The translations under genes were made by a program, and so were the position numbers. From the NCBI GenBank assembly GCA_016871715.1, contig VHCO01000008.1, positions 1-64,000 on the forward strand: a stretch of 64,000 nt of DNA. Reading direction: 5' to 3'. Positions 63,881-64,000 of this stretch are shown here, piece by piece. Numbering within the stretch: the first letter of the stretch is position 1; each line of letters opens with the position of its first letter. The notes beneath the pieces are model-generated. The model did no database searches. It had not been told where the DNA came from and saw only the letters and a program-made list of their open reading frames with translations. This stretch comes from Verrucomicrobiota bacterium (GTDB lineage Bacteria; Verrucomicrobiota; Verrucomicrobiia; Limisphaerales; J093).

Positions 63881-64000
63881 TCACACCAGGTGGCCCATCT
63901 TCTCCCGCTTGGTCTTCAGGTACCGGGCGTTGTGCGGGTTGGGGCCGACCCGGATCGGGACCTGCTCGACAATCTGCAGCCCGTAACCTTCAAGACCGAC
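63881..64000 (-). CDS. ribBA: GTP cyclohydrolase II / RibBA, C-terminal end (5' partial)
   Basis: Only the last 39 codons are in the window: [39 protein letters not shown] and the stop at 63881-63883. N-x2-N-x2-YL-x-TK-x2-KxGHxx at the C-terminus is the hallmark of GTP cyclohydrolase II, usually fused to DHBP synthase (RibBA) in this setting. The gene stands just upstream of ribH, supporting a riboflavin operon. Whether the DHBP synthase half is present cannot be seen. Confidence 0.85.
   Translation of the reverse strand, partial: VGLEGYGLQIVEQVPIRVGPNPHNARYLKTKREKMGHLV

Noticed and set aside
1-64000. CRISPR arrays, tRNA and rRNA genes
   Set aside because: No regularly spaced direct repeats of 24-40 bases, no cloverleaf sequences and no rRNA signatures were recognised by reading; a covariance-model search was not possible.

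Overview
The window is GC-rich bacterial DNA, densely coded on both strands, and most likely comes from a member of the Verrucomicrobiota (PVC superphylum). The signs are two pseudopilins with the [11 protein letters not shown]-type leader and a C-terminal display-DNA/H-x-DG-like tail, delta-60 and Ig-like repeat surface proteins, an HzsA-related dihaem protein, a DUF5989/carbamoyltransferase/SxtJ trio, an ECF sigma factor next to a Ser/Thr kinase-WD40 gene, and a MamK-like actin. No rRNA, tRNA or CRISPR array was seen. The taxonomic call is an inference from gene content.

Layout. 1-11961 (+) is a surface-glycan operon: a glycosidase-GT2 fusion, two half-ABC exporters, a GT4, a CelD/FemAB-like acyltransferase, a PIG-L deacetylase, a pyruvyltransferase-like protein, another glycosyltransferase and two left-handed beta-helix acyltransferases. 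Six of the junctions are 4-base ATGA/GTGA overlaps, so it is probably translated as a coupled unit. 12024-15200 holds a MacB-type permease and a DUF3500 protein. 15201-20455 holds a broken delta-60 repeat gene behind typA/bipA. 21088-25889 has an HzsA-related dihaem cytochrome, a nucleoside-type MFS transporter and a Tat-exported TIM-barrel protein. 25901-28360 is the DUF5989-carbamoyltransferase-SxtJ trio, followed by a YgjP-like metallopeptidase.

29547-41861 is an accessory stretch full of damaged genes: a laminin-G/CBM-like secreted protein, an NHL-repeat protein fused to a nitrilase tail, an Ig-like protein, Fic and Kelch remnants and a kinase whose WD40 part is out of frame. Intact genes lie between them: a retropepsin with its small partner, pseudopilins, an AAA/DUF4143 ATPase and an ECF sigma factor. 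Several of these genes look like an N-terminal part joined out of frame to the correct C-terminal part, as if an internal piece had been lost.

41902-47281 looks like a light/stress-response island. A CarH/LitR-type B12 photoreceptor regulator with an SRPBCC protein and a TIM-barrel protein is transcribed away from a fasciclin protein, a LOV-like PAS protein without the photoactive cysteine, and a broken SDR-DUF2867 gene. 47738-48904 is a REP-associated (Y1, HUH) transposase whose coding region contains a REP-like palindrome. 49167-55464 (-) is a myo-inositol catabolic operon in the order iolB-iolC-iolD-iolA-iolE. 55589-59033 (-) is a YtrA-type GntR regulator with an ABC ATPase and permease, and has a readable promoter and operator. 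59459-62293 is a divergent pair of a MamK-like actin and a Ycf46-like AAA+ ATPase. 62360-64000 (-) carries a PfkB kinase, ribH and the end of a ribA/ribBA gene.
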